Below, piece after piece: positions 43,169 to 53,000 of a DNA stretch of 64,000 nucleotides (positions within the stretch are counted from its first letter, which is position 1; the number at the start of each line of letters is the position of its first letter). Source of the DNA: Dissulfurirhabdus thermomarina (GTDB taxonomy: Bacteria > Desulfobacterota > Dissulfuribacteria > Dissulfuribacterales > Dissulfurirhabdaceae). The notes under the pieces were generated by a model. The model searched no databases. It worked only from the letters and a program-made list of their open reading frames with translations, and had not been told where the DNA came from. The position numbers and the translations under genes are program-made. Where the stretch lies: assembly GCF_012979235.1 (NCBI RefSeq), contig NZ_JAATWC010000002.1, positions 124,001-188,000 of the forward strand, read 5' to 3'.

Positions 43169-43897
43169 GTGGCGCCCTGGGCGGCCTGGCTCGTGGTGGG
43201 GGGCGCCGCCTTCGTGCACGGGCTGGCGGGGTTCGGCTCGGCCCTCTTCGCCATGCCGCTCCTGGCCCTCTACCTGGATCTCCGGACCGTGAGCCCGGCG
43301 GTGGCCCTCATGGGGCTCACCCTGAACCTCGTCCTCCTCTGGCAGCTCCGGGGCCGGGTGGCCTGGCGGCACCTGCCGCCCGTCCTCGCCGGGGCCCTGG
43401 CCGGCGTGCCGGTGGGGGTGGGGATCCTGCGGGAATGGCCCGTGGCGTGGCTGAAGGCCGTTCTCGGGGTGGTGCTCGTGGCCTACGGGGCCTGGCGGCT
43501 GCGCCGCCGCCCGACGCCGGGCGCGGGGGACCGGCCCTGGCCGGCCGCGCTCCTGGGCTTTGCCGCCGGGTGCCTCGGGGGGGCGTTCAACACCTCGGGC
43601 CCGCCGGTGATCCTCTGGGCGGGCCGCCAGCCCTGGCCGAAGGACACCGTGAAGGCCACGCTCCAGGCCTTCTTCCTCGTCCTCTCCGCCGGGGTGGTCG
43701 CCGGCCATGCCTGGGCCGGGCTGATCGACGCCCGGGTCACCGCCTTCTACCTCTCGACGCTCCCCGCGCTCCTGGCGGGGCTCGCCCTCGGGGCGTTCCT
43801 CTATCGCCGTGTCACCACCGAGGGGTACCGGGATCTCCTCCACCTGGCCCTGGTCGGCCTCGGCCTCCTCTCCCTCTGGAGCGCCAGGGGCGGGTGA
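43169..43897 (+). CDS. TauE/SafE-family sulfite/organosulfonate exporter
   Basis: 242-residue membrane protein with about eight helices in two repeats. Family hallmarks are 'FVHGLAGFGSALFAMPLLAL' at the start and 'GFAAGCLGGAFNTSGPPVIL' at the repeat junction. Members export sulfite, sulfoacetate or other anions. Neighbourhood with the siroheme protein makes a sulfur-oxyanion substrate plausible but unproven. GTG start, four bases after the flavodoxin-like gene. Confidence 0.85.
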   Translation: MAPWAAWLVVGGAAFVHGLAGFGSALFAMPLLALYLDLRTVSPAVALMGLTLNLVLLWQLRGRVAWRHLPPVLAGALAGVPVGVGILREWPVAWLKAVLGVVLVAYGAWRLRRRPTPGAGDRPWPAALLGFAAGCLGGAFNTSGPPVILWAGRQPWPKDTVKATLQAFFLVLSAGVVAGHAWAGLIDARVTAFYLSTLPALLAGLALGAFLYRRVTTEGYRDLLHLALVGLGLLSLWSARGG

Positions 43898-44657
43898 ACG
43901 GGGCCGGCCCGCTCCACCTTGATCTCCTGCCGGGGGGCGGGGCGTCAGCCGCGGACCGCCCGGGCGGCGGCATAGGCGTAGACCTCCCCCGCCCCGGCCC
44001 GGCGGAGCACCCGGGCGCACTCGGCGAGGGTGGCCCCGGTGGTCATGACGTCGTCCACGAGGAGGATCCGCCCGTCGCCCGGGGGCGGGCCGGCGGCGGC
44101 GAAGGCCCCGCGGACGTTCCGGCGCCGCTCGTCGAGGGGGAGGCGGGCCTGGGGCGGGGTGGGGCGCACCCGGCGGAGGAGGCCCGGCGCGGCAGGGACG
44201 CCGGGGAAGAGCCGCCGGGAAAGGCGCAGGGCCTGGTTGAAGCCCCGTTCCCGGAGCCGTGCCGGGTGGAGCGGCACGGGAACGAGGAGGTCCGGCGGGG
44301 GGAGATCCGGCGCCGGGGCGGCCCGGGCCAGCTCGCAGAGGGCGCGGAAGGCGTGGCCGTCGTCCCGGTACTTGAAGCGCTGGAGGAGCACCCGGACCGG
44401 GCCCTCGTACCGGAAGGAGGCCCGGGCTGCGGCGAAGGGCGGGGGCTGTCGGAGGCACCGGCCGCAGAGGTGGCCGGTGCCCGGCGGGCCGTGGAAGGGT
44501 TCCCCGCAGGCGGTGCAGCAGGGCGGGGTGACGGCGCGGACCTCCGAGCGGCAGGCCCCGCAGAGGCGGTCCGCGCCGCCCGGGGCGAGCGGCCGGTCGC
44601 AGGCCGCGCACCGGGGCGGGAAGACCAGGTCGCGGAGGAGGGCCGCGCCCCGGCGGA

Positions 44658-45881
<1,224 letters not shown>

Positions 45882-45951
45882 GTGGCTGCCTCCTGTGGTC
45901 CGTATGGGCCGGGCGCCCGCGGGGGCGTTCCCGCCGGCTGCACGGACGAGG

Positions 45952-45980
45952 ACCCTAGCGAAAAACTGGGTGGGCGTCAA
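45952..45980 (-). promoter_or_regulatory. Promoter of icd
   Basis: Minus-strand TTGACG (45980-45975), 17 bases, TAGGGT (45957-45952), about 70 bases before the start codon. Confidence 0.5.
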
Positions 45981-45991
45981 TCCCGTCCGGC

Positions 45992-46020
45992 TTGGAGTCC
46001 CCTCGCGGTCCAGGTAACAT
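45992..46020 (+). promoter_or_regulatory. Possible promoter of the iron-sulfur flavoprotein gene
   Basis: TTGGAG (45992-45997), 17 bases, TAACAT (46015-46020), 20 bases before the ATG. It is divergent from the icd promoter and their -35 regions are close together. Confidence 0.4.
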
Positions 46021-46040
46021 GGGAGAAAGGAGGTTGTGCC

Positions 46041-46661
46041 ATGACGCACGTGCTGGGACTGGCCGGTTCGCCGAGGCGGGGGGGCAACACCGAGATCCTG
46101 CTCGACGCCCTCCTCGAGGGGGCCGCGGGTGCGGGGGCCGCCGTGGAGCGGGTCCGCCTCGCGGACAAGAAGATCAGCCCGTGCATCGAGTGCGGCGGGT
46201 GCGACGCCACCGGCGTCTGCGTCCTCGACGACGACATGACGCCCCTCTACGACGCCCTGGCCGCCGCCGACGCCGTGGTCCTGGCCTCCCCCATGTTCTT
46301 CTACAACATCACCGCCTTCACCCAGGCCGTGGTGGAACGCTCCCAGGCCTGCTGGGTGGGGAAGCACGTCCTCGGCCGGGGTCCCCTCGGGGGCAAGCGC
46401 CGGCGGGGCTTCTTCCTCTCCGTGGGGGCCACCCGCGGGGCGCGGCTCTTCGAGGGCGCCCGGTTGGTGGTGCGTTACTTCTTCGACGCGGTGGACGCCG
46501 ACCCCACCGGGGCCCTTCTCTACCGCGGCATCGAGAAGCGGGGCGAGATCCGCCGCCATCCGGCGGCCCTCGACGAGGCCCGGGCCGTGGGCGCCCGGCT
46601 CGGCGCGGGGGACGATCCCGCGGGGCTCGACTTCGTGCTCCCCCTGGTGGCCGCTCGCTGA
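46041..46661 (+). CDS. Iron-sulfur flavoprotein / NADPH-dependent FMN reductase family
   Basis: 206-residue flavodoxin-fold protein: FMN loop '[20 protein letters not shown]', then compact cysteines C48-x2-C51-x2-C54-x5-C60 ('[13 protein letters not shown]'), the arrangement of iron-sulfur flavoproteins that shuttle electrons in anaerobes. '[20 protein letters not shown]' is the second flavin segment. AAGGAGG lies eight bases before the ATG. Physiological partner unknown. Confidence 0.85.
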   Translation: MTHVLGLAGSPRRGGNTEILLDALLEGAAGAGAAVERVRLADKKISPCIECGGCDATGVCVLDDDMTPLYDALAAADAVVLASPMFFYNITAFTQAVVERSQACWVGKHVLGRGPLGGKRRRGFFLSVGATRGARLFEGARLVVRYFFDAVDADPTGALLYRGIEKRGEIRRHPAALDEARAVGARLGAGDDPAGLDFVLPLVAAR

Positions 46662-46704
46662 GGCCCCGGCCGTGCCCCGGCGGCCGGCGGTGGCGCCGTC
46701 TTCC

Positions 46705-46732
46705 TTGACAAGCCCCGCGTTTTCACTATAGT
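46705..46732 (+). promoter_or_regulatory. Promoter of the CAU-anticodon tRNA
   Basis: TTGACA (46705-46710), 16 bases, TATAGT (46727-46732), 15 bases before the mature tRNA end. A near-consensus sigma-70 promoter. Confidence 0.7.
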
Positions 46733-46747
46733 AACTGGATTTTGCAG

Positions 46748-46821
46748 GGCCCATAGCTCAGCTGGTGAGAGCCACCGGCTCATAACCGGAAGGTCCCAGG
46801 TTCGAGTCCTGGTGGGCCCAA
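46748..46821 (+). tRNA. tRNA with CAU anticodon (elongator Met or lysidine-type Ile2), CCA not encoded
   Basis: 74-base cloverleaf: acceptor GGGCCCA/TGGGCCC, D arm GCTC...GAGC, anticodon loop CTCATAA, T arm CCAGG-TTCGAGT-CCTGG, discriminator A followed by AAA rather than CCA. The paired G1-C72 and lack of the three G-C pairs exclude initiator tRNA. Met and Ile2 cannot be separated from the anticodon alone. There is an A-A mismatch at the top of the anticodon stem. Confidence 0.9.
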
Positions 46822-46890
46822 AAATCGCCACCATGGGCGCCGGATGAAAGAACGGCTTTTCGACATGGCCGCGCACGCTGGGCGGAAACG

Positions 46891-46921
46891 GGTGCAACGT
46901 ACGGACGGTTGCACCTTTTTT
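46891..46921 (+). terminator. Rho-independent terminator after the tRNA
   Basis: GGTGCAAC (46891-46898) pairs with GTTGCACC (46908-46915), followed by TTTTTT. A textbook intrinsic terminator about 70 bases after the tRNA. Confidence 0.85.
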
Positions 46922-46998
46922 GTCCCCTGCCCGATCCCCGGGCGGCCGCTTGCAGGCGGGGGGGGCGCCCGGCTGCCCCTCGGCCGGGAAGGCCGGCC

Positions 46999-47817
46999 GT
47001 GAGACCCACCGCGGCCGCCGTCCTGGCGGAACTCGAGTCCTGGGCGCCGGCCGGGCTGGCGGAGTCCTGGGACAACGTCGGGCTCCAGGTGGGGGATCCG
47101 GGCCGGGAGGTCGGCAAGGTCCTCGTGGCCCTCGACCCCGCGGCCGGGGCCCTGGAGGCGGCGGACCGCCGGGGGGCGGACCTCGTCGTCACCCACCACC
47201 CCCTCCTGTTCGAGCCCCTGGCCTCCGTAGACCTCTCCCGACCCGTCCCCAGCCTGGTGGCGGGTTTTTTGCGGGCCGGGATCTGCCTCGTCGCCCTCCA
47301 CACCAACCTCGATGCCGTCCCCGGTGGCGTGAGCGACCAGCTGGCCTGTGCCCTCGGGCTCACCGAGGTCCGGCCCCTGGTCCCCGCGGCATCCGGGCCG
47401 CCGGGGTCCGGCCTGGGGCGGATCGGCCGGCTGCCCGAGGCCGAGACCCTCGGAGACGTCCTGGGACGACTCGCGGGGGCCCTGGACGCCCCGTGGCTTC
47501 GGGTGGTGGGGGAGGAGGGGCGCCTGGTCCGGATCGCGGCCCTGTGCGGGGGGGCCGGTTCCTCCCTGTGGCCCGAGGTCCTGGCCGCCGGCGCCGATCT
47601 CTTCGTGACCGGGGAGATCAAGCACAGCGTGGCCCGGGAGGCGGAGGCGGCCGGCGTCGCCCTGGTGGATGCCGGCCACTTTCGCACGGAGCGCCCGGTG
47701 GTCCGGGTGGTCCGCGACTTCCTGCGCCGGAGGGCCGGGGCTCTCGGCTGGGAGGTGGTGGTGGAGGCCTTCGAGGACGAGCCGGATCCGTTCCGGCTCT
47801 GGACGTCGGCACGTTGA
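46999..47817 (+). CDS. Nif3-like dinuclear metal-centre protein (GTP cyclohydrolase I type 2 family)
   Basis: 272 residues. 'LAESWDNVGLQVGDPGREVG' at the start, 'GADLVVTHHPLLFEPLASVD' carrying two metal-binding His, 'GICLVALHTNLDAVPGGVSD' and, near the end, 'DLFVTGEIKHSVAREAEAAG' and 'DAGHFRTERPVV' are the Nif3 signatures. The large inserted PII-like domain of some members is absent. Family function is unsettled (hydrolase or metal chaperone). GTG start with GGAAGG upstream. The zinc-ribbon gene follows 64 bases later. Confidence 0.88.
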   Translation: MRPTAAAVLAELESWAPAGLAESWDNVGLQVGDPGREVGKVLVALDPAAGALEAADRRGADLVVTHHPLLFEPLASVDLSRPVPSLVAGFLRAGICLVALHTNLDAVPGGVSDQLACALGLTEVRPLVPAASGPPGSGLGRIGRLPEAETLGDVLGRLAGALDAPWLRVVGEEGRLVRIAALCGGAGSSLWPEVLAAGADLFVTGEIKHSVAREAEAAGVALVDAGHFRTERPVVRVVRDFLRRRAGALGWEVVVEAFEDEPDPFRLWTSAR

Positions 47818-47881
47818 CCCGCCGGGGCCCCGGGATTGCTTCCGGGGCCGGGCGGTCGAATACCACGGCAAGGAGTGGACA

Positions 47882-48601
47882 TTGAGAGAAGAATTGCAGA
47901 CGCTGGTACAGTTGCAGGACATCGACCTCCACATCCGCGAGCTGGAACAGAGGAAGGCGGAGCGACCGGAGCGGATGCTGGCCCTCGAGGAGAAGGCGGC
48001 CGGGCTGGAGGCCGAGATCGCCGCCCTCAAATCCAGGGTGGAGGAGCTGGAGCACCGGAACCGGGACGTCCGGCTGGAGCTCAAGTCCGAGACCGAGCGG
48101 CTCTCCCGGTCCCAGGCCCGGCTCATGGAGGTGAAGACCAACCGGGAGTACCAGGCCCTCCTCAAGGAGATCGAGGAGCTCAAGAAGGCCAACAAGGCCC
48201 GGGAGGAGGAGATCCTGAACCACGAGACCGAGCTCGGGATGCTCAAGGAGGGCCTGGCGGAAAAGGAACAGGAGGCCGCCGGGATCCGGGCCGAGCTCGA
48301 GACCGAGACCAAGGCCCTCGAGACCGCGGCGGCGAAGCTCGACAAGGAGATCGCCAAGCTCGGCAAGGAGCGCCGGGCCGTGGCGGAGAAGGTGCCGCCG
48401 CAGCTGCTCCGCCGCTACGACTTTCTCAAGGACAAGCGGGCGGGGGTGGCGGTGGCCGCCGTGGTCCGGGCCGTGTGCGCGGGCTGCAACATGAACATCC
48501 CGCCCCAGCTCTACAACGATCTCCTCCGGGACGAGCGGGTTCTCACCTGCCCGACCTGCCAGCGGATCATCTACGCGGAGACGGAATCGGGCGAGGGCTG
48601 A
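47882..48601 (+). CDS. Coiled-coil protein with C4 zinc ribbon (CT398/PF02591 type)
   Basis: 239 residues: a long antiparallel coiled coil (residues 1-180, heptads of Leu/Glu/Lys) and a C-terminal zinc ribbon 'CAGCNMNIPPQLYNDLLRD' through 'CPTC'. The family often lies beside Nif3, as here. A TTG start at 47882, six bases after AAGGAG, gives the expected N terminus 'LREELQTLVQLQDIDLHIRE'; no ATG is available. Proposed roles in secretion or nucleic-acid contact are unproven. Confidence 0.83.
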   Translation: MREELQTLVQLQDIDLHIRELEQRKAERPERMLALEEKAAGLEAEIAALKSRVEELEHRNRDVRLELKSETERLSRSQARLMEVKTNREYQALLKEIEELKKANKAREEEILNHETELGMLKEGLAEKEQEAAGIRAELETETKALETAAAKLDKEIAKLGKERRAVAEKVPPQLLRRYDFLKDKRAGVAVAAVVRAVCAGCNMNIPPQLYNDLLRDERVLTCPTCQRIIYAETESGEG

Positions 48602-48618
48602 CGTGCCCGCCCCGGGCC

Positions 48619-48647
48619 TTGCCAAGTCGGCCCGGAGGGCCTATCGT
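48619..48647 (+). promoter_or_regulatory. Promoter of rnpB
   Basis: TTGCCA (48619-48624), 17 bases, TATCGT (48642-48647), placing transcription start close to the RNA's P1 helix. Confidence 0.5.
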
Positions 48648-48658
48648 GAAGACGCCGG

Positions 48659-49023
48659 TGGAGACGGCGGGTGATCGCCCGGCGGGGGTTCCCGCCGGGA
48701 GGAAAGTCCGGGCTCCGCAGGGCAGGGTGGTCCGTAACTCGGACCGGGGGCGACCCCAGGGAAAGTGCCACAGAAAGCAGACCGCCCCGCCGCCGGCGGG
48801 GTAAGGGTGAAACGGTGAGGTAAGAGCTCACCAGCCGCGGTGGCGACACCGCGGGCTCGGCAAACCCCACCCGGAGCAAGATCACGTAGGGAAGCGTTCG
48901 AGGGTGGCCCGCCCGAGGCTTCCGGGTAGATCGCCAGAGGTGCCGGGCAACCGGCATCCCCAGATGAATGATCACCACCCCGGCCCGGCCGGGGGGACAG
49001 AACCCGGCTTACAGCCGTCTCCA
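48659..49023 (+). ncRNA. rnpB: RNase P RNA, bacterial type A
   Basis: Catalytic RNA of RNase P, about 365 bases. The P1 helix is GGAGACGGC (48660-48668) paired with GCCGTCTCC (49014-49022). Universally conserved blocks are seen in order: GAGGAAAGTCCGGGCTCC, CAGGGCAGGGTGGTCC, GGAAAGTGCCACAGAAAGCA, GGGTGAAACGGTGAGGTAAG with AGCTCACC, GATGAATGATCACC, and ACAGAACCCGGCTTAC. panB begins 33 bases after the RNA end. Confidence 0.97.
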
Positions 49024-49055
49024 TCGGTCTTTTCCTGCCCACAGGTCCGGATTCC

Positions 49056-49952
49056 ATGGAAGCGACCCCTCACTCCCGCCCCCAGGACCCCGCCGGCGAG
49101 GCGCCGGCCCGTGTCACCGTCCCCGATCTCCAGCAGATGAAGGACGAGGGCCGGCGCATCACCATGCTCACGGCCTACGACTGGGGCATGGCCCGCCTCG
49201 TGGACGAGGCCGGGGTGGACGTGGTGCTGGTGGGGGATTCCCTGGGGATGGTGGTCCTCGGCTACGACGCCACCACGCCCGTCACCATGGACGAGATGCT
49301 CCACCATGCCAAGGCCGTCCGGCGGGGCGTACGGCGCGCCCTGGTGGTGGGCGACATGCCCTTCCTCTCTTACCAGGTCTCCCGGGAAGAAGCCGTGCGC
49401 AACGCCGGCCGCTTCCTGAAGGAAGCCGGGTGCGGGGCCGTCAAGGTCGAGGGCGGGGGGGCGGTGGTGGAGACCGTCCGGTTCATGACCGCGGCGGGGA
49501 TCCCGGTCATGGGGCACCTGGGGCTCACCCCGCAGACGGCGGCGGCCACGGGCGGTTTCCGGGTGCGCGGCCGCGACTTGGCATCGGCCCGCCGCCTCGT
49601 GGCCGACGCGGCCGACCTCGAGGCGGCCGGCGCCTTCGCCCTGGTGCTCGAGTGCGTGCCGGCGGCCCTGGCGCGGCTCGTCACGGAGCGCCTCCGCATT
49701 CCCACCATCGGCATCGGCGCCGGGCCCGGCTGTGACGGGCAGGTCCTCGTGGTGAACGACGTGGTGGGTCTCTTCGACCGCTTCCGGCCGTCCTTCGTCA
49801 AGCGGTACGCAGAGCTCGCCCCAACCGTCCGCGCGGCCGTTGGCGAGTACGTGGCCGACGTCCGGGAGGGGCGGTTCCCCGACGAGGCCCACAGCTTCAC
49901 GGGCGAGCCGCCCTGGCTCGCCGACCTCCGGGCGGAGCTGGAGGCGGGCTGA
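49056..49952 (+). CDS. panB: 3-methyl-2-oxobutanoate hydroxymethyltransferase
   Basis: 298 residues; the first committed step to pantothenate/CoA, transferring a methylene group to 2-oxoisovalerate. Signature segments are 'ITMLTAYDWGMARLVDEAGV', 'VLVGDSLGMVVLGYDATTPV', 'GDMPFLSY', 'KVEGGGAVVETVRFM', 'GHLGLTPQTA' and 'TIGIGAGPGCDGQVLVVND'. An N-terminal extension of about 22 residues precedes the domain, so the start could lie slightly downstream. It follows rnpB closely; no panC or panD nearby. Confidence 0.94.
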   Translation: MEATPHSRPQDPAGEAPARVTVPDLQQMKDEGRRITMLTAYDWGMARLVDEAGVDVVLVGDSLGMVVLGYDATTPVTMDEMLHHAKAVRRGVRRALVVGDMPFLSYQVSREEAVRNAGRFLKEAGCGAVKVEGGGAVVETVRFMTAAGIPVMGHLGLTPQTAAATGGFRVRGRDLASARRLVADAADLEAAGAFALVLECVPAALARLVTERLRIPTIGIGAGPGCDGQVLVVNDVVGLFDRFRPSFVKRYAELAPTVRAAVGEYVADVREGRFPDEAHSFTGEPPWLADLRAELEAG

Positions 49953-49995
49953 GGCCGGCCCCGCCACCCGCCGGCGCCTTCCCCCCACCCGTGGT

Positions 49996-50070
49996 GATGG
50001 CGTCGCAAAAATGCGCGGCCTGCGGCGTACTTCTACGCCGCATTCCTCGACATCCTCGTGCCTTGCATCA
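49996..50070. repeat. Dispersed repeat type A, copy 6 (half-length)
   Basis: GATGGCGTCGCAAAAATGCG, the central inverted repeat GCGGCGTA (50022-50029) / TACGCCGC (50034-50041), then TTCCTCGACATCCTCGTGCC and TTGCATCAT. It ends exactly at the smc stop codon (50073-50071). Confidence 0.7.
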
Positions 50071-53000
50071 TCACCCTTCCCGCTGCACCAGGTCCACGGT
50101 CACCAGCTTCGAGACGCCCTTTTCCTCCATGGTGACCCCGTAGAGGGTATCCGCCGTCTCCATGACGCGCTGGTTGTGGGTGATGACCACCACCTGCGAC
50201 CGCTCGGCGATCTTCTGGAGCAGCCGGTTGAACCGGAGGGTATTGGCCTCGTCCAGGGGGGCGTCCACCTCGTCGAGGACGCAGAAGGGGCTCGGCCTTA
50301 TGAGGTAGAGGGCGAAGACGAGGGCCAGGGCGGAGAGGGCCTTCTCGCCCCCGGAGAGGAGGTTCAGGTGCTGAAGCCGCTTGCCGGGGAGGCGGATGAG
50401 GAGATCCACCCCGGCCTCCAGGATGTCGTCGGCCTCCGTGAGCTCCAGGCGGGCCTCGCCGCCCTCGAAGAGCAGGGGGAAGACCTCGGCGAGCTTTTCG
50501 TTGACGGCGTCCAGGGCCTGCCGGAACCGATCGCGACAGGTCCGGTTGATGTGGCGGATGGCCTGCTGGAGGTCGGCGATGGAACTTTCGAGGTCCGCCT
50601 TCTGGGACTGGAGGAATTCCCAGCGCGCGTCCAGCTCCTGCTTCTCCTCGAGGGCGGCGAGGTTCACCGGGCCGAGTCGCTCGATGCGCCCGGCGATCTC
50701 CTCGAGGCGGCGGGCGGCGGCATCCGGGTCGAAGTCCGCCGGGAGCCAGGCATCGGCGTTTTCGGGGAGCGGGGCCTGGTGCCGGGTGCGGGCCTCGCGC
50801 TCGAGGTTCTCCAGGGCCAGGCGCAGCTCGGTCAGCTCCAGCTCCAGCCGGTGGGCCGCCTCCTCGGCCTCCCGTAGTTCGGCGGAGAGCTCCTTGAGCC
50901 GGGCCTTGCGGCCGGCCAGGGCCTGGCGCTCCCGGTCGTAGGCGTCCCGGACGGCCTCGAGCTCCCGGTGGGCCGCCGCCACCGCCTCGACCTGGGCCTC
51001 CATCGCCCGCCGGTTGTCGCGGAGGGCCGAGCGGAGGCCGTCCAGGCGCCCGGCGGCCGCCTCCCGCCGGTGGGCCAGCTCGGCTCCCCGGCGCTTGGTT
51101 TCCTGGATCCGCCCGGTGAGGGCGGCGAGCCGCTCCCGCCGGGCCCGCTCCTGTTCCTGGGCACGGGCCAGGGCGAGGCGCAGTTCCTCGGCCGCGGCCC
51201 GGGCGCCGTCACGCCGGGCCTCGAGGGCCTGGCATTCTTCCTCGATCCGGCGTCCTTCCGCCTCCGAGGTCTCCTGCACCCGGCGGGCCGACTCCAGGGC
51301 CTCTTCGGCCCTTTCCATGGCCACCTGGACCTCCAGGAGTTCGCCCTCGGCCTCCTCCGCGGCCAGCCGGAGGGCCTTCGCCCGTTCCCGGTCGGCCTCG
51401 AGGCGGGCCCCGGCCGCGTCCAGCTCCCGCTCCGTCCCGGCCACGGCCTCGGCGAAGGCCGCGGCCTCCGCCTCGATGCGGGCCCGGTCGGCCTCCAGTC
51501 CGGAGGCCCGTTCGGTCGCGGCCGCGATCTCCTCCTCGATCTCCCGGAGCTTCGCCTCCAGGGCGTCTTCGCGCCGGCGAAGCTCGGCTACCTCGGCCTT
51601 GCGGGCGATCATCCCGGCGGCACCCCCGGGGTCCCCGATGGCGACCTCTCCGGCCGGGGAGACCGTCTCTCCCGCCGGGGTCACGAAATGGAAGAAGGGC
51701 CACCCCGCCGCCGCCAGGGCGGCGGCGGCACGCAGGCCCGCCTCCGGGTCGGGCACCAGCCGCCACGGGGCGAGGAGGATCGCCAGCGCCCCCTCCACGG
51801 GCGGACGGGCCGTCACGACTCCGCCGAGGGGCCTCAAATCAGGTATTGTGTTAAGAATATTATTTAACTCAGTGTTAAATTGTACTTTTTCTTTATCCAG
51901 GATGGCGGCGAGGATCCGCGCCCCGCCCCCCTCCTGGGCCAGGAGGGATCGGGCGGCGGCCAGGGGTGTCTCCCCGCCGGGGACCACCGCCTCCAGGGCG
52001 GCCCCCAGGGCGGCCTCCACGGCCGCCTCGTAGCCCTTTTCCACCGTCACGAAGTCGGCCAGGATCCCCTGGTTGGGGAAGCCGCCCTCGAGGAGCCGGC
52101 GGTTGCCCTCCGAGACGCCCTCCCGCCGGGCCTCGAGGTCTTCCAGGTGCCGGCGCTGGCCGCGGGTGATCTCGAGTTCCGCGGCGAGGCCCTGGCGCTG
52201 CTCCCGGGCCGCTTCGAGCCGCCGGCCGGCGGCGGAGAGTTCCGCAGCGACGGCGGCGGCGCGGGTGCGGGCCTCTTCCAGGGAGCGGCGGGCGGCCTCG
52301 AGGCCCCGGCCGAGGTCGGAGAGGCGGTCTTCGCCCGCCGAGGCCGCCGCCTCCACCTGCCCCAGCTCCTCCCGCTGGCGCTGGATCTGCCGCTCCAGGC
52401 GCTCCCGCCGGTCCCGGAGGCCGCGGCGCTCGCTGTCGGCCCGGGCCGCACGGGCCGCGGCGTCGACCAGGTCCACCTTGACCGACTCGAGGTGCTCTCG
52501 GGCCCGGGCGCAGGCGGCCTCCGCGGCCTCGAGGGCGGCTTGCCGGGCCTCGGCCTCGCGGCCCAGGCGGTGCGTCTCTTCCGCCCCGGCGGAGAGGGCC
52601 GCTTCTAACTCCGCCAGCTCCGCGTGGAGCGCCTCCACGGCCGCTCCGGCCTCCTCGATCTCCGCGCCCAGGGCCTCTGCGGCGGCCTCCTCCCGCTCGA
52701 TCATCCCGGAAAGCCGCCGTTCTTCGCCCTTGAGCTCCTCCCGGCGGAGCTCGGCGGCCTGGAGCCGCTGGCGCCCCCGGTCCAGGCGTTCCTCGAGTTC
52801 GAGGAGCCCGGCCTCGAGCCGTTCGTTTTCGAGCCGGCACGCGTCCACGGCGGCCTGGGCCGCGGCGGCCCGTTCCGCCGCCGCCCGCCACCGGTCGTCC
52901 CGCTCGGCGAGCCGGTCCCGCGTGGCGGTCCACGCATGGGCCAGGCGGGCCCGGTCCAGCCGGTCCTGTTCCTCCCGCCAGGCGAGGTAGCGCTCGGTCC

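Noticed and set aside
48571-49057. Open frames on both strands between the zinc-ribbon gene and panB
   Set aside because: They lie on the RNase P RNA gene, whose conserved RNA blocks are unmistakable.
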